From: Rhizomucor pusillus | Taxonomy: Eukaryota > Mucoromycota > Mucoromycetes > Mucorales > Lichtheimiaceae | Assembly (NCBI GenBank): GCA_900175165.2 | Contig: FWWN02000239.1 | Coordinates: 219,330 to 283,329 of the forward strand | Direction of reading: 5' to 3' | DNA: 64,000 nt | Shown: positions 1 through 11,674 of the stretch, piece by piece | Layout of the letters: each line of letters begins with the position of its first letter | Position numbering within the stretch: the first letter of the stretch is position 1 | Notes under the pieces: model-generated | What the model was told of the DNA's origin: nothing | What the model saw: only the letters and a program-made list of their open reading frames with translations | Database searches by the model: none | Made by a program: the position numbers and the translations under genes

Positions 1-224
1 GGTCCTGGAGGCACATTTTGAGGGTTGATCCATGTTTCAAGTGTCTAAGACAATTGATGACAAAGTGATACTGGGGGATCAACAATGGATAAACCCTGGA
101 AACTGATCGATCGAAAGGGAGGGGTGCCTGACGTCGTAAATGCAAGGTACAAATTGCACCTTCTTCTGTTCCTCATTGTCGGTATCGCCATCAATATTTC
201 CGTTATTCCTGTAATTCACTTTAT
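1..224. other. Window edge, no supported gene
   Basis: This is the 3' flank of the condensin gene, which ends at 225 on the minus strand. Short open stretches exist on the plus strand, for example an ATG at 31, but none carries a recognisable domain. It could be the last exon or 3' UTR of a convergent gene lying outside the window. Nothing can be decided from the sequence here. Confidence 0.4.
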
Positions 225-3200
225 TTAATCTTCTCCTTCAGACATTGAAACGTCATCTTCAGACTCTTCATCTTCACTTTCTTCTACAATCACTCGCTTT
301 CTCTTCTGCGTCGCTCTGCGTTGCGGTCTAGTTTCCCGTGTAGCACCTATATCAATTACATTAGCAAAGGTCATTGTTTTATGATTCTGCGTATTATACT
401 CACCTCGTTTTTTACGGGAAGCAGATCTGGTACTCGTATTACCACTGTTACTATTGTTCCCCATATTGGATGCGGGCACTGCTTCTTCTTCACCAGCACC
501 TTCTTCTGTATCCTCTGTGCTTTCTCCGCTAAGTTTTTGAATCTTCTGCTCAAACTCATCAATGATGGCCTTGAGCTCTGGCTTCCCTGCTTTCTGGAGA
601 CGACCCTGAGAAACAGATCTCGTTAACTCTTCGTCTTCAAACCTCTTTGCATCTCTACATGTTACCTTGGCAATAATTTCTTGGAATGACTTGTACACGG
701 ACTTTTCATGCAATTTGTCCTGATACGCTGGCAGACCTTCCAATAGTCTTCTGAAACTCCTTTCAGACTTGAATGGAAGTAGAGATAAACAATAGGCAAT
801 ATCTCTCCATATCCGCTCGTCGTCGGTATTTGCAAATCTTTGGCACAACTTTTCCACCACGTTTTCAGCTTGCTTCTCCTAATGTAGCCTCTACTTTTAG
901 ATATCGCCTCCTGATAACCATTCTTTCGTTACTAACCTTGTCCGCAAATTCGAATCCGAAAATGAACTTCATGATCCGGCGGAACGTCTCTTCTTCCAAT
1001 TTGGGATCGCAATTAGTCAAATTGCTAATGATATCCGGAAGATTGTTGTAGATAGCATTGTCTTTGGTCGCTAACTCCGTGAAGAAGAGCTTTGCGAGAT
1101 CCGCTATTCGCTGATCTGGATCTTCCAGGCATTTTGCCATCTCGCTGATTTGTCCCTTGACCTTGACCATACCGTTCAAGATCAAATGTGTAAGAACCAT
1201 GACGGCATTCTTTTTGACGATACTATCTTCATCCGCGAGCCGATTATACAGAAACGAGATGTTTTCATCGATAAGGGTGTTGAAACAGACTGCCATGTCT
1301 CCGAGAGCTATAACAATATTGCTGCGTATAGTGGAATCTTTAGAACGCTCGAGAATGGTGAACAGGAGTTGCAGGTTCCGCTCGCAGAAATCCGAACTGA
1401 CGCACATGAATTTAGCTAGCGCAAGCGTTGCTGTTATTTGTAACGTGGTATCCTATTTACATATGTTTAGATAGAAGAACGAGGCAAAAACACACCAATC
1501 TTGATGCTCACTGTGTATATCTTATTTCGGATACATATCTCCGTAAGTAATGGACCAAACCTGCCCAGAAGCGAGCCAGGACCAAGAAGCTCTCGTTCCC
1601 TGATATGTGTTATAGTGTCACCAATGTCATCTTCAGTCGTTCCACCAACTTGTTCAAGCTCATCTTCAATAGCGCCATCCTTTTTACCGTCTAAGCGAAC
1701 GAGTATTAGTTCCGGCTGAGCAGTAAATACAGCAATTCGAGATACATACCATCTTTCTTCATTCTCTTCTTCTTCCACTCTGCTTCAATTATCTCCAAAT
1801 GCACGATTTGTTTCAGAGCAACGTGACCGACGATGAAAACCAGCTGACTAAGTTCAAAGGCGCTTTCATGGATAGGGTTTTGTGGATAAGGTAGGGCTTG
1901 CTGTGACATGCTCATATCATAGTCAATATCCATCGTCTCGTTCATTGCTTCATTGCCGTCTGGAGTAGCGGATTGTTGTCGGTTGCCAAAGATTTTGGCC
2001 GTCTTTTCCTTGATAATTTCTGTACACAAAGCATCTGGATGCTCCCCAAGCAAATAGACTGTATTTATAACTTGCTCTGCCAAGCTGAACCTATTGACCA
2101 TTTATTAGCCCGCTTTCCAGTTGAAAACGACGTCAAATATTTACCATTCCAGAGAGTCTGTTGGACTTTCAATCACACTTTTGAGCCGTGCAAAAATGGG
2201 ATGATTCATCGCAAACCGAACGCCTTTATCAATACTACGACCTATATTTGCAGTCAGGAGAATTGCTAGTTCATAATTTATAGGTTTAGAATGTACCTTT
2301 CTCTGGTGACTTGGATCCACCAAGTCTTTGCAAAGCAATGCAGGTATATTTTGCAAGAGATAAATCATTTCTACCAAGCGGACCCAGTCCGATTCGCAGC
2401 ATGAGGCTGACTTTTTCGTTCACAATATCCACCCTGGCTTTGGCAAGCATTCCAAGTATAATAATTGCACCTCTGCGCTGCTCCTTTGGGATATTACCCT
2501 TGTTAAAGCCTGGAGTAATCATTAGCTAGGCGGGTTAAATTATATCTTTCGAATATAATACTACCATAGACAGCCCACAGTTTATCAATAACACTTTCTG
2601 GCAGACCATCTTCCGCCATAATTGTCACCAAAAGCTGCTCCAAAGAGGTCAGCTCTGCAAGCGTAGTATTGTAGGTGAGTTGGATAAGATTGCGTGCAAT
2701 GTTATTTATATTCTCGGTCCTTGATAATCGACTGTCTGGATCAAAGTAAAGGTGCCGGTAGCATTCCATTAGCTTCATTTTAATGCCCTTTCCTTCGTCG
2801 CTGGTATCCTTTGTCCAGATAAGATGAATCATTTTTCGTATACCGCTCTATAAATCTTTGTTAAAAGCTGGTTTCGAATAATGGTTTCTAACAAACGTAC
2901 CGATGCAGGTTTGATCTTGTAATCATGAGCTGTTACGAAGAAGTCCATTGCTTCCAGGACCTCGGGTTTCGATTTGGATGATAATAACTGGGCAATAATG
3001 GGTATCGCAGAATGAATCTGTTGGATGAATTTAATAGCATCGGCGTGGAAAGTCTTCATGAGTTTCAGTTGTTGCATCTTTTCGACGGAAATGACAGTTT
3101 TTTGTGCGAGCTTTTGCGTTGATTCCTGATTCCGATGGTCGTCGAGGTTTTCGGATGTTTTATGTGATTCTGATACAGTGGCATCTCCATCATTTTGACC

Positions 3201-5311
3201 TTCCTTTTGTCTTTCTTCTGGCTGCTCTTCCGCATTGTTTTCATTGCTTTCTTCTTCAGCGTCCTTCATTTCTACATCTTCTTGCTCATTATTTCCTTCG
3301 CCTTCGTCCGCGTTATTTTCCTTGTCTTCCTCTTCACCATTTTCTTCGGAATCCTTGTTAGCATTCATTTGTTCATCTTGCGGCTTTTCGCCAGATTCTT
3401 GAGACGCATTTTGCTGTTGTCGCATAACTGCAGCCAAGAGCTCATCCTCCGTGCAGACAGTCTATATGGATGATTAAGCTACGATAGTGTAGTACACCTC
3501 AGAATCATTAAATTACCTCCAACTCGGCTTTGATCTTATCTAATTTGCGCTGCCATTCGTCCAGATCCAATTCTCCTCCGTACATGCTGTACGGATGTGT
3601 AGAAATCAATTTAGTGAGGACACGGATCGCATATTTTCTGACAATGCTTGTTTTCTCCTCCAAATGACGAAGAGCTAAGACTCCAAGAGCATGTCTTCGT
3701 TTCGGGAACTTTGCATTTAGACTGTGCAACGAGTATTAAAAGTTAGATATCTTCTTTTAGGACTAACGAAGATTCCGAGACTCACTCCAAAAGCTTCAAA
3801 TACGTCTGTAGTACTTTTGATCGGCAAAAGGCAGTAGGATCTAGCATGCGTTCTTCGAGAATATCAAAGAATGCGTTAATCTGCTCTTTTTGGGTTGGAT
3901 TTTCTTCTGAATGTGTTGCTAATTCGACGATAAGAAGGCCAAGGATATCAATGAGTGCCATACGCATAGTGTACGACTTGTGGATGTTAGCATGACAGTA
4001 CGATTACTTTTACTTAATATGCCTTACTTCACTGTCAAGTTGTCCAATCAAAAGACCCAAATTCTTCAGAATCGTCTTTGGCGCCAGCTCGCTTAACTTT
4101 GTCAGAAAGACCGCGAATGTCTTTGCGTTCGGTGTATCTTTGACTTCTTTGGTAGAAACGTCCTTGAACTCTTTGTTACTGATCTCTCGTAAAACCTCAT
4201 CAGCAAGCTGTGAGTAATCTTGCTTGTCGAGTATATAGTGCAGCATTTCAGCCATCGGTTCTGCAGAGTGTTCCCAATATTGCAAGTTCTGCATGATTGT
4301 AGTCTGTGCGGCTGAAGACTGTGTCAATAACAATTCTCGAGGGCCGCAAAGCAACCATAAGACTTACCATACATGTAACCATAGTGTTTGACACACAAAC
4401 CAATGACCTTGAATGCTCTTTGCTTTATATTGACGGCAGCAGCTGTCGATTTGGAATTTGCAGGGTTTTCGAAAATTTGGAAAGCTGGCTTGGTAAACAG
4501 TCTATGGTGGGAAACCTTCAATACATTGCTACATTGATGGAATTGATAACTAGGTTTCATACCCGATAAATGTACCACACTCTGGCGTCAATGTCCAAAT
4601 CCTCGATATCTTCAATTCCAAAAGACCAGCTATCAGGTCGAAACATTTCAATTTTTGAGAACTCCAATCATATCCGGAATCGTCGTGATGGCTTCTAGAA
4701 CGGCCTTTCTCGGATCGAGTAGTTTGTACTGATGCTGCTTTTTCCTCTGCTGCTGATAATATCCAATGTACAACGAAGCCGTACAACTCCAAATATAGTT
4801 TATGAGCGGGTAAGGAATCCTTCTCATTATTGTTTAGGTCTTCCGCCGTCGCTTTGACCTCAGCTCTGAAGGCTGATAGAATACATTAGGGTTGGTTTTT
4901 TTTGGAGACATAGCCCTTGTATTTACCAGAAAGAATGATGTCGAAAAGTTTAGCTGTTATACGCGGCTTTACATTTGCAAAGTTCCTAGATTATATCAGT
5001 CAGGTACTGATAGGGCTTTGTATACTGATATTCTTCTTTCTCACTTTAAAAAGCTTCGAATCTTGTCAAAGACAAGTGGATCGCTTATATTGTCCGAGGA
5101 TACTTCAATTCGGTCCGTTATGTCTATGTTTGAATGTCAATTGTCGAACAATTCAGGTCAGGTAGCAGGTATAAAGCGAACCATTCAAGTAACGATTCAA
5201 CTCGCCATCGCTGCGGCCCTGAATAGCAACCTCATTGGGAATGAAGTAGTTTGGTCCTGAGTCTTCCTGCAGCCGAAGAAGCTCGTCATGCAATGTAAAA
5301 GACATTGACAT
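225..5311 (-). CDS. Condensin complex subunit 1 (CAP-D2/Cnd1/Ycs4 type), multi-exon
   Basis: This is the HEAT-repeat non-SMC subunit of condensin, which binds the kleisin and helps compact mitotic chromosomes. About a dozen exons on the minus strand read through one HEAT/helical protein. The N-terminus (start ATG 5311, SFTLHDELLRLQEDSG then FIPNEVAI) matches the Cnd1 N-terminal segment. The middle shows repeats such as the one near 3700-3510 (RKYAIRVLTKLISTHPYS) and an acidic, Glu/Asn-rich insert at about 3130-3410. The 1407-865 segment carries the conserved Cnd1 core (NIVIALGDMAVCFNTLIDEN and AVMVLTHLILNGMVKVKGQI). The C-terminus is a basic then acidic tail, as is usual in the family. An in-frame ATG at 5422 exists but lies in sequence without similarity. 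A stop-free 57-nt intron sits at 347-403. Family assignment is firm; individual exon borders are approximate. Confidence 0.88.
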
Positions 5312-5717
5312 TGCAAGAGAACAAAGCTCGTTCTCAGCAGCTGACACGACGCGCGCTGTTAAATGAAGTTGACGCGAATTGCTCCGACCCACCGCGTCTG
5401 TGCCAAAACTGCTCCTTATCACTACTGGCAGAAAAATTTACGATTACTCTGCAAGAATAGACATAATCAATCGATGATATAGCAAAAAGTAAATGCAGGG
5501 TGAGCCCCTAATGTTGTCCATTCTCGTGTTCTTTTTTTTTTAGGCATATGTTGCACGAAAACGTACTTGTAGATCACAATGAAATGAACCAGAAAATCAA
5601 AACTCATATTTGCAAAAAATAAATACAGAAATACATGCTCCAGACACACATGAAATCGTATGCTTTTTTCTACTGTGCCACATACAATGTTGCCAGAAAC
5701 ACATGCCACGGGCATTG
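5312..5717. other. Intergenic: condensin promoter and 3' flank of the next gene
   Basis: This lies between the condensin start and the stop of the Ser-rich gene, both on the minus strand. It includes an A/T-rich part with a T-run near 5525-5540. Open frames here (for example the one starting at 5730) show no domain and I read them as untranslated or promoter sequence. Confidence 0.4.
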
Positions 5718-6260
5718 CTAACCTGGCCAAAATCTGGATAGGGATCGTCGTTCCTCGCCGCCGGAGAAAATATCCTTGCTCAGCTCGTTACGATCCGCAT
5801 TGAAATATCGGTCCTTGTGCGCAAAAAGATAATCATAGAGCTTGTCTGCAAGGATACTAGTTCTGCTCTTGCTGGGAGAAGGCACTGGCAAAATAACCAC
5901 CTGATGACCAGGGAAGCTGCGTTGCCGTTGTCGATGCGGACTTGTGTTGTTATCTTCTGTTGATGACGACGAGGACGATGACGTTGAAGGAGACGACGAC
6001 GAAGTTGTAGACAACATATCATCATCCTCGTCATCGTATTCCTCGCTTCGAGGAAAACTTGGCCACGTAGATGAGCGCGGTGTACCGGATGGTGACTGGC
6101 GGTTCCTTTTTGTCTTTTCCAGGAGTTTTTTGTAATCATTGCCATCCGCTAAAGGGTTCTTGTCGTCCCCATTCAAGTATTGCCGAAACATACTAGACAA
6201 GGAAGTGCGCATAGATACATCGTCTTCGGGGACGTTGTTGGAAGGGCTGTTTGGTGTCAT
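5718..6260 (-). CDS. Hypothetical Ser/Asp-rich protein, about 180 aa
   Basis: I do not recognise the family. The single open frame starts at an ATG at 6260 (MTPNSPSNNVPEDDVSM). It has a polar N-terminal half, an acidic run (EEYDDEDDDML) followed by a long Ser/Thr run, then a basic, more ordered C-terminal part with hydrophobic positions (TSILADKLYDYLFAHKDRYF) ending in SRFWPG. The ordered C-terminus suggests a short conserved motif after a disordered linker. The stop overlaps a possible donor (AG|GTTAGC near 5720), so a further exon cannot be excluded. It is transcribed divergently from the Rei1 gene. It is probably intracellular: no signal peptide or membrane segment is visible. Confidence 0.6.
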   Translation of the reverse strand: MTPNSPSNNVPEDDVSMRTSLSSMFRQYLNGDDKNPLADGNDYKKLLEKTKRNRQSPSGTPRSSTWPSFPRSEEYDDEDDDMLSTTSSSSPSTSSSSSSSTEDNNTSPHRQRQRSFPGHQVVILPVPSPSKSRTSILADKLYDYLFAHKDRYFNADRNELSKDIFSGGEERRSLSRFWPG

Positions 6261-6644
6261 GGTCTTGGTTTGAGAGAAAGTAGGAAGAACGGAAAGAACT
6301 AAGTTTCAAATATACCTCGAGACGAAAATGGGATTTTTTTCCTTCGCTGTTCACACGCATGAGATAGAAATATTTGGGACTAGGGTTAACGTTTCTGTTG
6401 AGCATATCGCATTTGTTCATCTGCCTTTAAACCCAGCATATCCGCCTAAAATAAGCTAAATGGAACTGTTCTAGAGTGTACTGTATAATTTACTTGCTGC
6501 GTTTGACATTTGATATTCCTATTGGAAAACGAATAGTTTTTCAGATTCTCAGCTTGTCGTCATGTAGATCGGGTCGTGATCCGGTGACTCCGACGCAAAA
6601 GTCATCTCCGGTTTCAGCAACATGCTAAGCAACACAACGTCGTC
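6261..6644. promoter_or_regulatory. Divergent intergenic region (Ser-rich gene / Rei1)
   Basis: About 380 bp separate the two divergent start codons, so this must hold both promoters. No clear TATA box is visible near either start. Nothing else is supported. Confidence 0.4.
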
Positions 6645-8106
6645 ATGTCTGCTGCAGCGTTACCAACTCGTTCGACAGGATTTACTTGCCTGGCATGTCA
6701 TGTCATTTTCCCTACCTCAGAGCGGCAGCGCAATCACTACCGGACAGAGTACGGTGGCTCGAGATGTTCCTCTGAGAAAGCACAACGAATCTTACTTGAC
6801 ACTTGTATAGTTGGCACAAGTATAACTTGAAGCGCAAAATCGCGGCCTTAGCTCCCGTGAGCGCGGAGCAATTTGCTCAGAAAGTACTATGTGAGTATCT
6901 AGCCATGTATGCATTGTATGTGTGTCACCTGGACCTAATTTTTCTCTCTCCCTTGCAGCGCAGCAAGAAAAGAACAGACAAGAGTTAGAACGTCAGGCAC
7001 TCATCTATGAGTGTGTCACTTGCAGGTATGCACCTTCGGATGTAAATTAACTATATTAGATACGTTAGACTTATTACGGAACAGGAAAGCATTTTATTCT
7101 GAGAATGTATATCAAGATCATATTCAATCGAAGAAGCACCGTGAAACATACATCAAACAACAGATCTTGAAATCGAATTCACCAGCGCATATTCATAAGC
7201 ATGATATCAAACTTGCGCCCTTCTTTTCCGACCACTCTGATTTGGACAGCGATAACGACAGCACATTAGGCATAGAGTCAGCACCTAGGGATCCGCTTTC
7301 GAAATGCCTCTTCTGCACGTTTCCTAGTCCGGATTTTGACACAAATATGGAGCACATGTCCAGAGAACACGGTTTCTTTGTACCTGACATCGAATACCTT
7401 GTCGATCTACGAGGCTTGATATCGTATCTATCGCAAAAGATCGAAGAAGACTACTATTGTCTGTATTGCAACGGCCGCGGCAAGGAATGGAAAAGTGCTC
7501 AAGCTGCACGAGCGCACATGCTTGATAAAGGGCACATGAAAATGGCTTACGATGTAATACGTCTTGCAAAATTTAGACTCAATTTTTAACGCTTTTCTGA
7601 CTCGTGTTTGCATATGATTACAGGATAGCGAGGATCCCGAAGCATTGTTGCAATTCTACGATTTTGAACCTCTGCAGGAGACCGAGCGGTATTCAATCGC
7701 TAACGAGACCGACCTTGTGCTGCGGGATGGGACACGGTTAGGGCATCGTCGAAATCTTAGATTTTTCAAGCAGCGCTTACGAAAGAATGTAAGTATTGTG
7801 ATCATATGCATTCTTCCTTCTTTCATTAACCGAGAACTTTCGTCACAGCGTGAAGAACATCAAGTAGACCGGGCGAAAGCTATAGAGGAAGCCAAGGCAT
7901 TCGCGGCAGAGCAGGGCCTATCTCGTCGAGAGAAGCGCAATTTGCTTGCTGTCACTAACGGACGAAAAGGATACAATGCAGATAACAACCACAACTCTGC
8001 AAATGGAATTAGAGAAACAATTGTTAGACAAGATTTCCAGCGACAGGTCGCTGTGAAACACAACCTAGTGGAGACACTCCGAGCCAGAAATCAAGTGCCC
8101 AAGTAG
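6645..8106 (+). CDS. REI1: Cytoplasmic 60S biogenesis factor Rei1/ZNF622
   Basis: Rei1 acts in the cytoplasm in late pre-60S maturation, helping release and recycle Arx1/Alb1. Six exons (6645-6748, 6811-6890, 6959-7025, 7085-7553, 7624-7788, 7849-8106) join in frame to 380 codons. The first C2H2 finger (FTCLACHVIFPTSERQRNHY) is spliced into DWHKYNLKRKIAALAPV, the family's signature after finger 1. A second finger spans exons 3-4 (YECVTC then AFYSENVYQDHIQSKKH). Fingers 3 and 4 follow (CLFCTFPSPDFDTNMEHMSREH; YYCLYCNGRGKEW to MLDKGHMKM). The DGTRLGHRRNLRFFKQRLR block near the C-terminus is also diagnostic. The stop is 48 bp from the stop of the convergent TAF5 gene, so the 3' ends probably overlap. 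Length is close to the usual 390-480 aa. Confidence 0.95.
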
Positions 8107-8154
8107 ATGCACAATGATGAAATGCTGCTTATACACATATAATTTTATATTTAA

Positions 8155-11005
8155 CTAATGCTCAGGTGGTGAAAAAGCACCTGCTGCTAAGCAAAGATTA
8201 CGTTTCGTGAATTGTACTTTGTAAATTGGAGTATGCTTGGTAGGGAAGACACCGAGTTGGTCGTTGCTAAGGCAAAGTGGTAACTTAGCATCGTAATCAG
8301 GCCAACTAACCATTCAACAGACGTACCTTTCAACTATTCCTTTCTTGCGTCTGTGCTCTTCGTCCTTAATTTTAGTATCCTTTTTGTCCTTCAGCTTGCT
8401 GTCATCAAGCCGTATCCGTTTAGTGTCGTTGCCATTCTGCGCAATTATGGAAGATGACGCATCGGACGGGGTATCCTTATTTACGTCCCAAATTCTCACA
8501 GTGCCATCCGCGCTGCCGGACGCAAGTACATTGCTGTCAGCACTGAACTCGACAGAGTAAATGAATCCGGTGTGTCCAGTCATTTTCTTCAGTCGTCGAC
8601 CAGAGCCCAAATCCCATATCATGATTGATTTGTCCTCGCCTACAGAAGATGCACGAAGTCAAGCAGCATTTCGAGACTAGAATTGATTCTAATACGTACC
8701 AGCCGATGCCATCAAGCGTCCATTGGGGGAAACGGCCACAGTCTTAACCGATCCAGTGTGACCTGTAAAGACTCTTACGCAAGATCCTCTCTGCACGTCC
8801 CACAATCGGCAGGTTCGATCACTGGAGCCAGTGACCAGATATTTAGAATTAGGGTGGAATTTAACAGTCTAGCGCTCCGGCGTTAAGACCTTTCGTGCAG
8901 ACATTATCCTCGCAGCAACCGCACTTACATCGACATCAGACAAATGGCCGGCGAAAATTCGAAGAGGATATATATGGTCACAGCTCCATAAACGAGCTGT
9001 TCGATCGTGAGAGGCTGTGGCGAAATAGAAACCAAAAGGTCCAAAGTCTACATCCCAAACCGGGAAGTTGTGACCCTTGTAGCAAACGAGGTTGGAATAT
9101 GTCTGGGTGCTCCATAGGCGCGCTAACATCGTCATTTTTCTTAGAATGCTCCTTCATTCGGGCATGATCAGAAATACATACCTGTCTTATCCTCAGAGCA
9201 GGAAATCAAATATTTGTTATCATGGCTGAAGCTCAAGCCGTACACAGGTCCTGAGTGACCGACGAGCCGCTTGTAATCGGATCCATGTCTTTCCTTTTGC
9301 CGTTCAAGGTCGGCATCTACGGCAAATTATCATTATCAGACACTATCACAATCACTTTCCATTTGAGGAAGACTTACTGTCGTTAATATGTGCAGGGTTT
9401 ACATTATTTCGTAATCCTCGCAGTTTTTCTCCTTTTAGACTCCATATCTTAATAAATGATTCAGAAAAGCCGCCTGCGATGAGACTAGCATCTTCTGTAA
9501 TTGATAGACAGTTGAGACTATTTGACGTAAATTAGATTAATATACAATATTTTAAATCAACGAGGGATCGACAAACCTGTCATGAGTATTATGGAAAGTG
9601 TAGCAACAGATGCTAGGCAGCGATGCACTGCCAAGCGAGACCCGATGCCGAAGATCTCGTAAAGAATCAATCTCGGCCTGAATATCTGTGCCTCGGCTGA
9701 TAGAAAGCAAAACAAAACATTCAATACAGATGAATAGAGGCATGTCAAGCAAGTTCAACATACTAGGGAGGGTAAGGTATATCACCGAATGCTGGTCCAT
9801 CGGTTGATTCCTGCTTGACCTTTTTGTATAAATCCAACAACGATCCAGCCTCTCCATTCATTAACTGTCGCGAGGTCAGTATTCTAATCACATTATCCAA
9901 TTGGTCGAGCATTTCCTCTTACGTTATCGCCCTCCTGTTTTTTAGTTTGATCTTTTTCCTTCAGTGCTTGCTCTACTTCTTCTTTGAAAGCCGGGTCCAT
10001 TTGGGCCTGACCAAGTTGCAGATCCTGCTGATTGAATGCTTCGATCTGCTGCGTCTCATGTCCAGTGATACCAATCACATCATCTTCTTCCAACCCGCCC
10101 GCGGATTTCGATAATTTCCCGTGTACCACTATGTCGAATGTTAGCATTGTCGAATAACATCCGGCTTGAATTTACCAACCTTGTATATTAAGGTACTGAT
10201 TCACGATTCGTAGCAAAAGCATATACTTGTTGTCCTGCAAATAGTTCAGAAACAATTCGAATGGTACACTTGACATTCGAAGGTTGTATTTGTTGTTGCG
10301 GTACATTTGTGCTAGCTCATTTTCTTGAACGTGCTCAGGTGATGCCACTGTCTCCAAACGGCTGATGTCCTGCATATGAAGTTCAACGTGATCCTTTTTG
10401 TATGTTTGCATAAAATAAATCGCTATTTGGTTTACAGTTATTAATTTTCTGATATACTCCATTATCCACTGTAGGGCTTTACCTTGCTCTGATAAGTTTT
10501 TGGAGACTAAATCGAGATACGCATGTACGAAGACAGGAAATAGCACGGAACGCAACTCGGGCTAACAACGACGCGGTCAGAACGCGTTTAAGATCGCTGT
10601 AAGTTGAGTTACCTTGTACCAATCCAGCGAGTTTTCGATCCATTCTCTCAAATTGCGGTAACTGACGCTGTATGCATCCGGATCGCTGTCTGCATCTTTG
10701 TATTTGAGAATGTGACTAGGAACAGATTTGCCAGCGGACGCGAGTTCTTGCATGATTTCTTCAAACGTTACAGTGTTACCACCTAGCTCCTTTAGGAACG
10801 TAGCCTCGGTGGCCTTGTATCCTTTCTTTTGTAAATATGACGCTACGATCTTGTCCAGGTCGGCTTGAGAAGGAAGATTCGAAAGCGCTCGCTGCTGATC
10901 TCCAGACGTTGGCGTTTGTGGCGTCTGCTGAGGCGTCTGTTGTCGTGAATCACCACCTCCTGATGGTCCAGGCGTATTGGAACTCTGTTGAGCTGGTGAG
11001 CTCAT
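8155..11005 (-). CDS. TAF5: TFIID/SAGA subunit TAF5 (LisH, NTD2, WD40)
   Basis: TAF5 is a scaffold of TFIID and, in many fungi, SAGA. After a Gln/Pro/Thr-rich head come a LisH-like segment ([20 protein letters not shown], about residues 50-70) and the TAF5 NTD2 domain encoded at about 10555-10175 ([17 protein letters not shown] and [20 protein letters not shown]). A charged linker and a multi-exon WD40 propeller follow ([52 protein letters not shown]). The last short exon was found by splicing: it gives [20 protein letters not shown], a strong match to the TAF5 C-terminus, and stops at 8155. It is divergent from the Med5-like gene. Confidence 0.94.
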
Positions 11006-11674
11006 TTTCGTGTATACTTTGTAAGCGGAAGAGGTTGGCTGAGAGTCTCTTTTCTCAGACGATCGGCCGTAAGGATGTCAAGTCACGAATTTGCACATTA
11101 ACATTTCTGAATTGCACACCAATCCTTTAGAACGTAGTATGACCACCCTCAGGAACTATGTCGCTATTACAAAAGGAAAAGAGCAACAAGTGCTTGGCAA
11201 TTCATCATAGTCATATTATAACACATATTGAGCATCTATCAAATCAAATTTATAACGGCAGAGCTAGTATTATGTACATTGAAGCAGTAGAACGGTCTCT
11301 CAATAGATCGAAAGGCTGAAAGAGCGTGGAACAGGAACAGATACAAAGACGATCAATGGAGTTCAGGACCTATTCTATAGGATGAAGAGGGGGGACGTGT
11401 GGCCAGTTAGATGCTTATTCAGTGCTTGTCATGACATATCCATAAATTTTGCGCAGTTGATGCCATGGCAACAGCATCAATCGTGAGTATTACTCAATAG
11501 AATACTGTAGATGAAAAATGTAAAGTGGAGACGAAATATAAGAGATGCCGCACAGAATAGGCTCAAGGTGTTCAATGCTGAAAGTAGCAACTGACAAGTT
11601 TTCGGACACCAAAAACGACGCATTTGGTAGTTCACAGCTCAGTATTCGCTTTTGGAGCACGTTTGCAAAGCAGT
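11006..11674. promoter_or_regulatory. Divergent region between TAF5 and the Med5-like gene
   Basis: This is 670 bp between the TAF5 ATG and the first certain in-frame ATG of the Med5-like gene. No obvious TATA box is seen. The right-hand third may contain an unrecognised first exon of the Med5-like gene: ATG at 11464 followed by ATGGCAACAGCATCAATC and a GTGAGT donor is one possibility. Confidence 0.45.

Noticed and set aside
8811..8830. GGTTCGATC string resembling a tRNA T-loop
   Set aside because: It lies inside a TAF5 WD40 exon and no acceptor stem, D-arm or anticodon arm can be built around it. No tRNA gene was found in the window.
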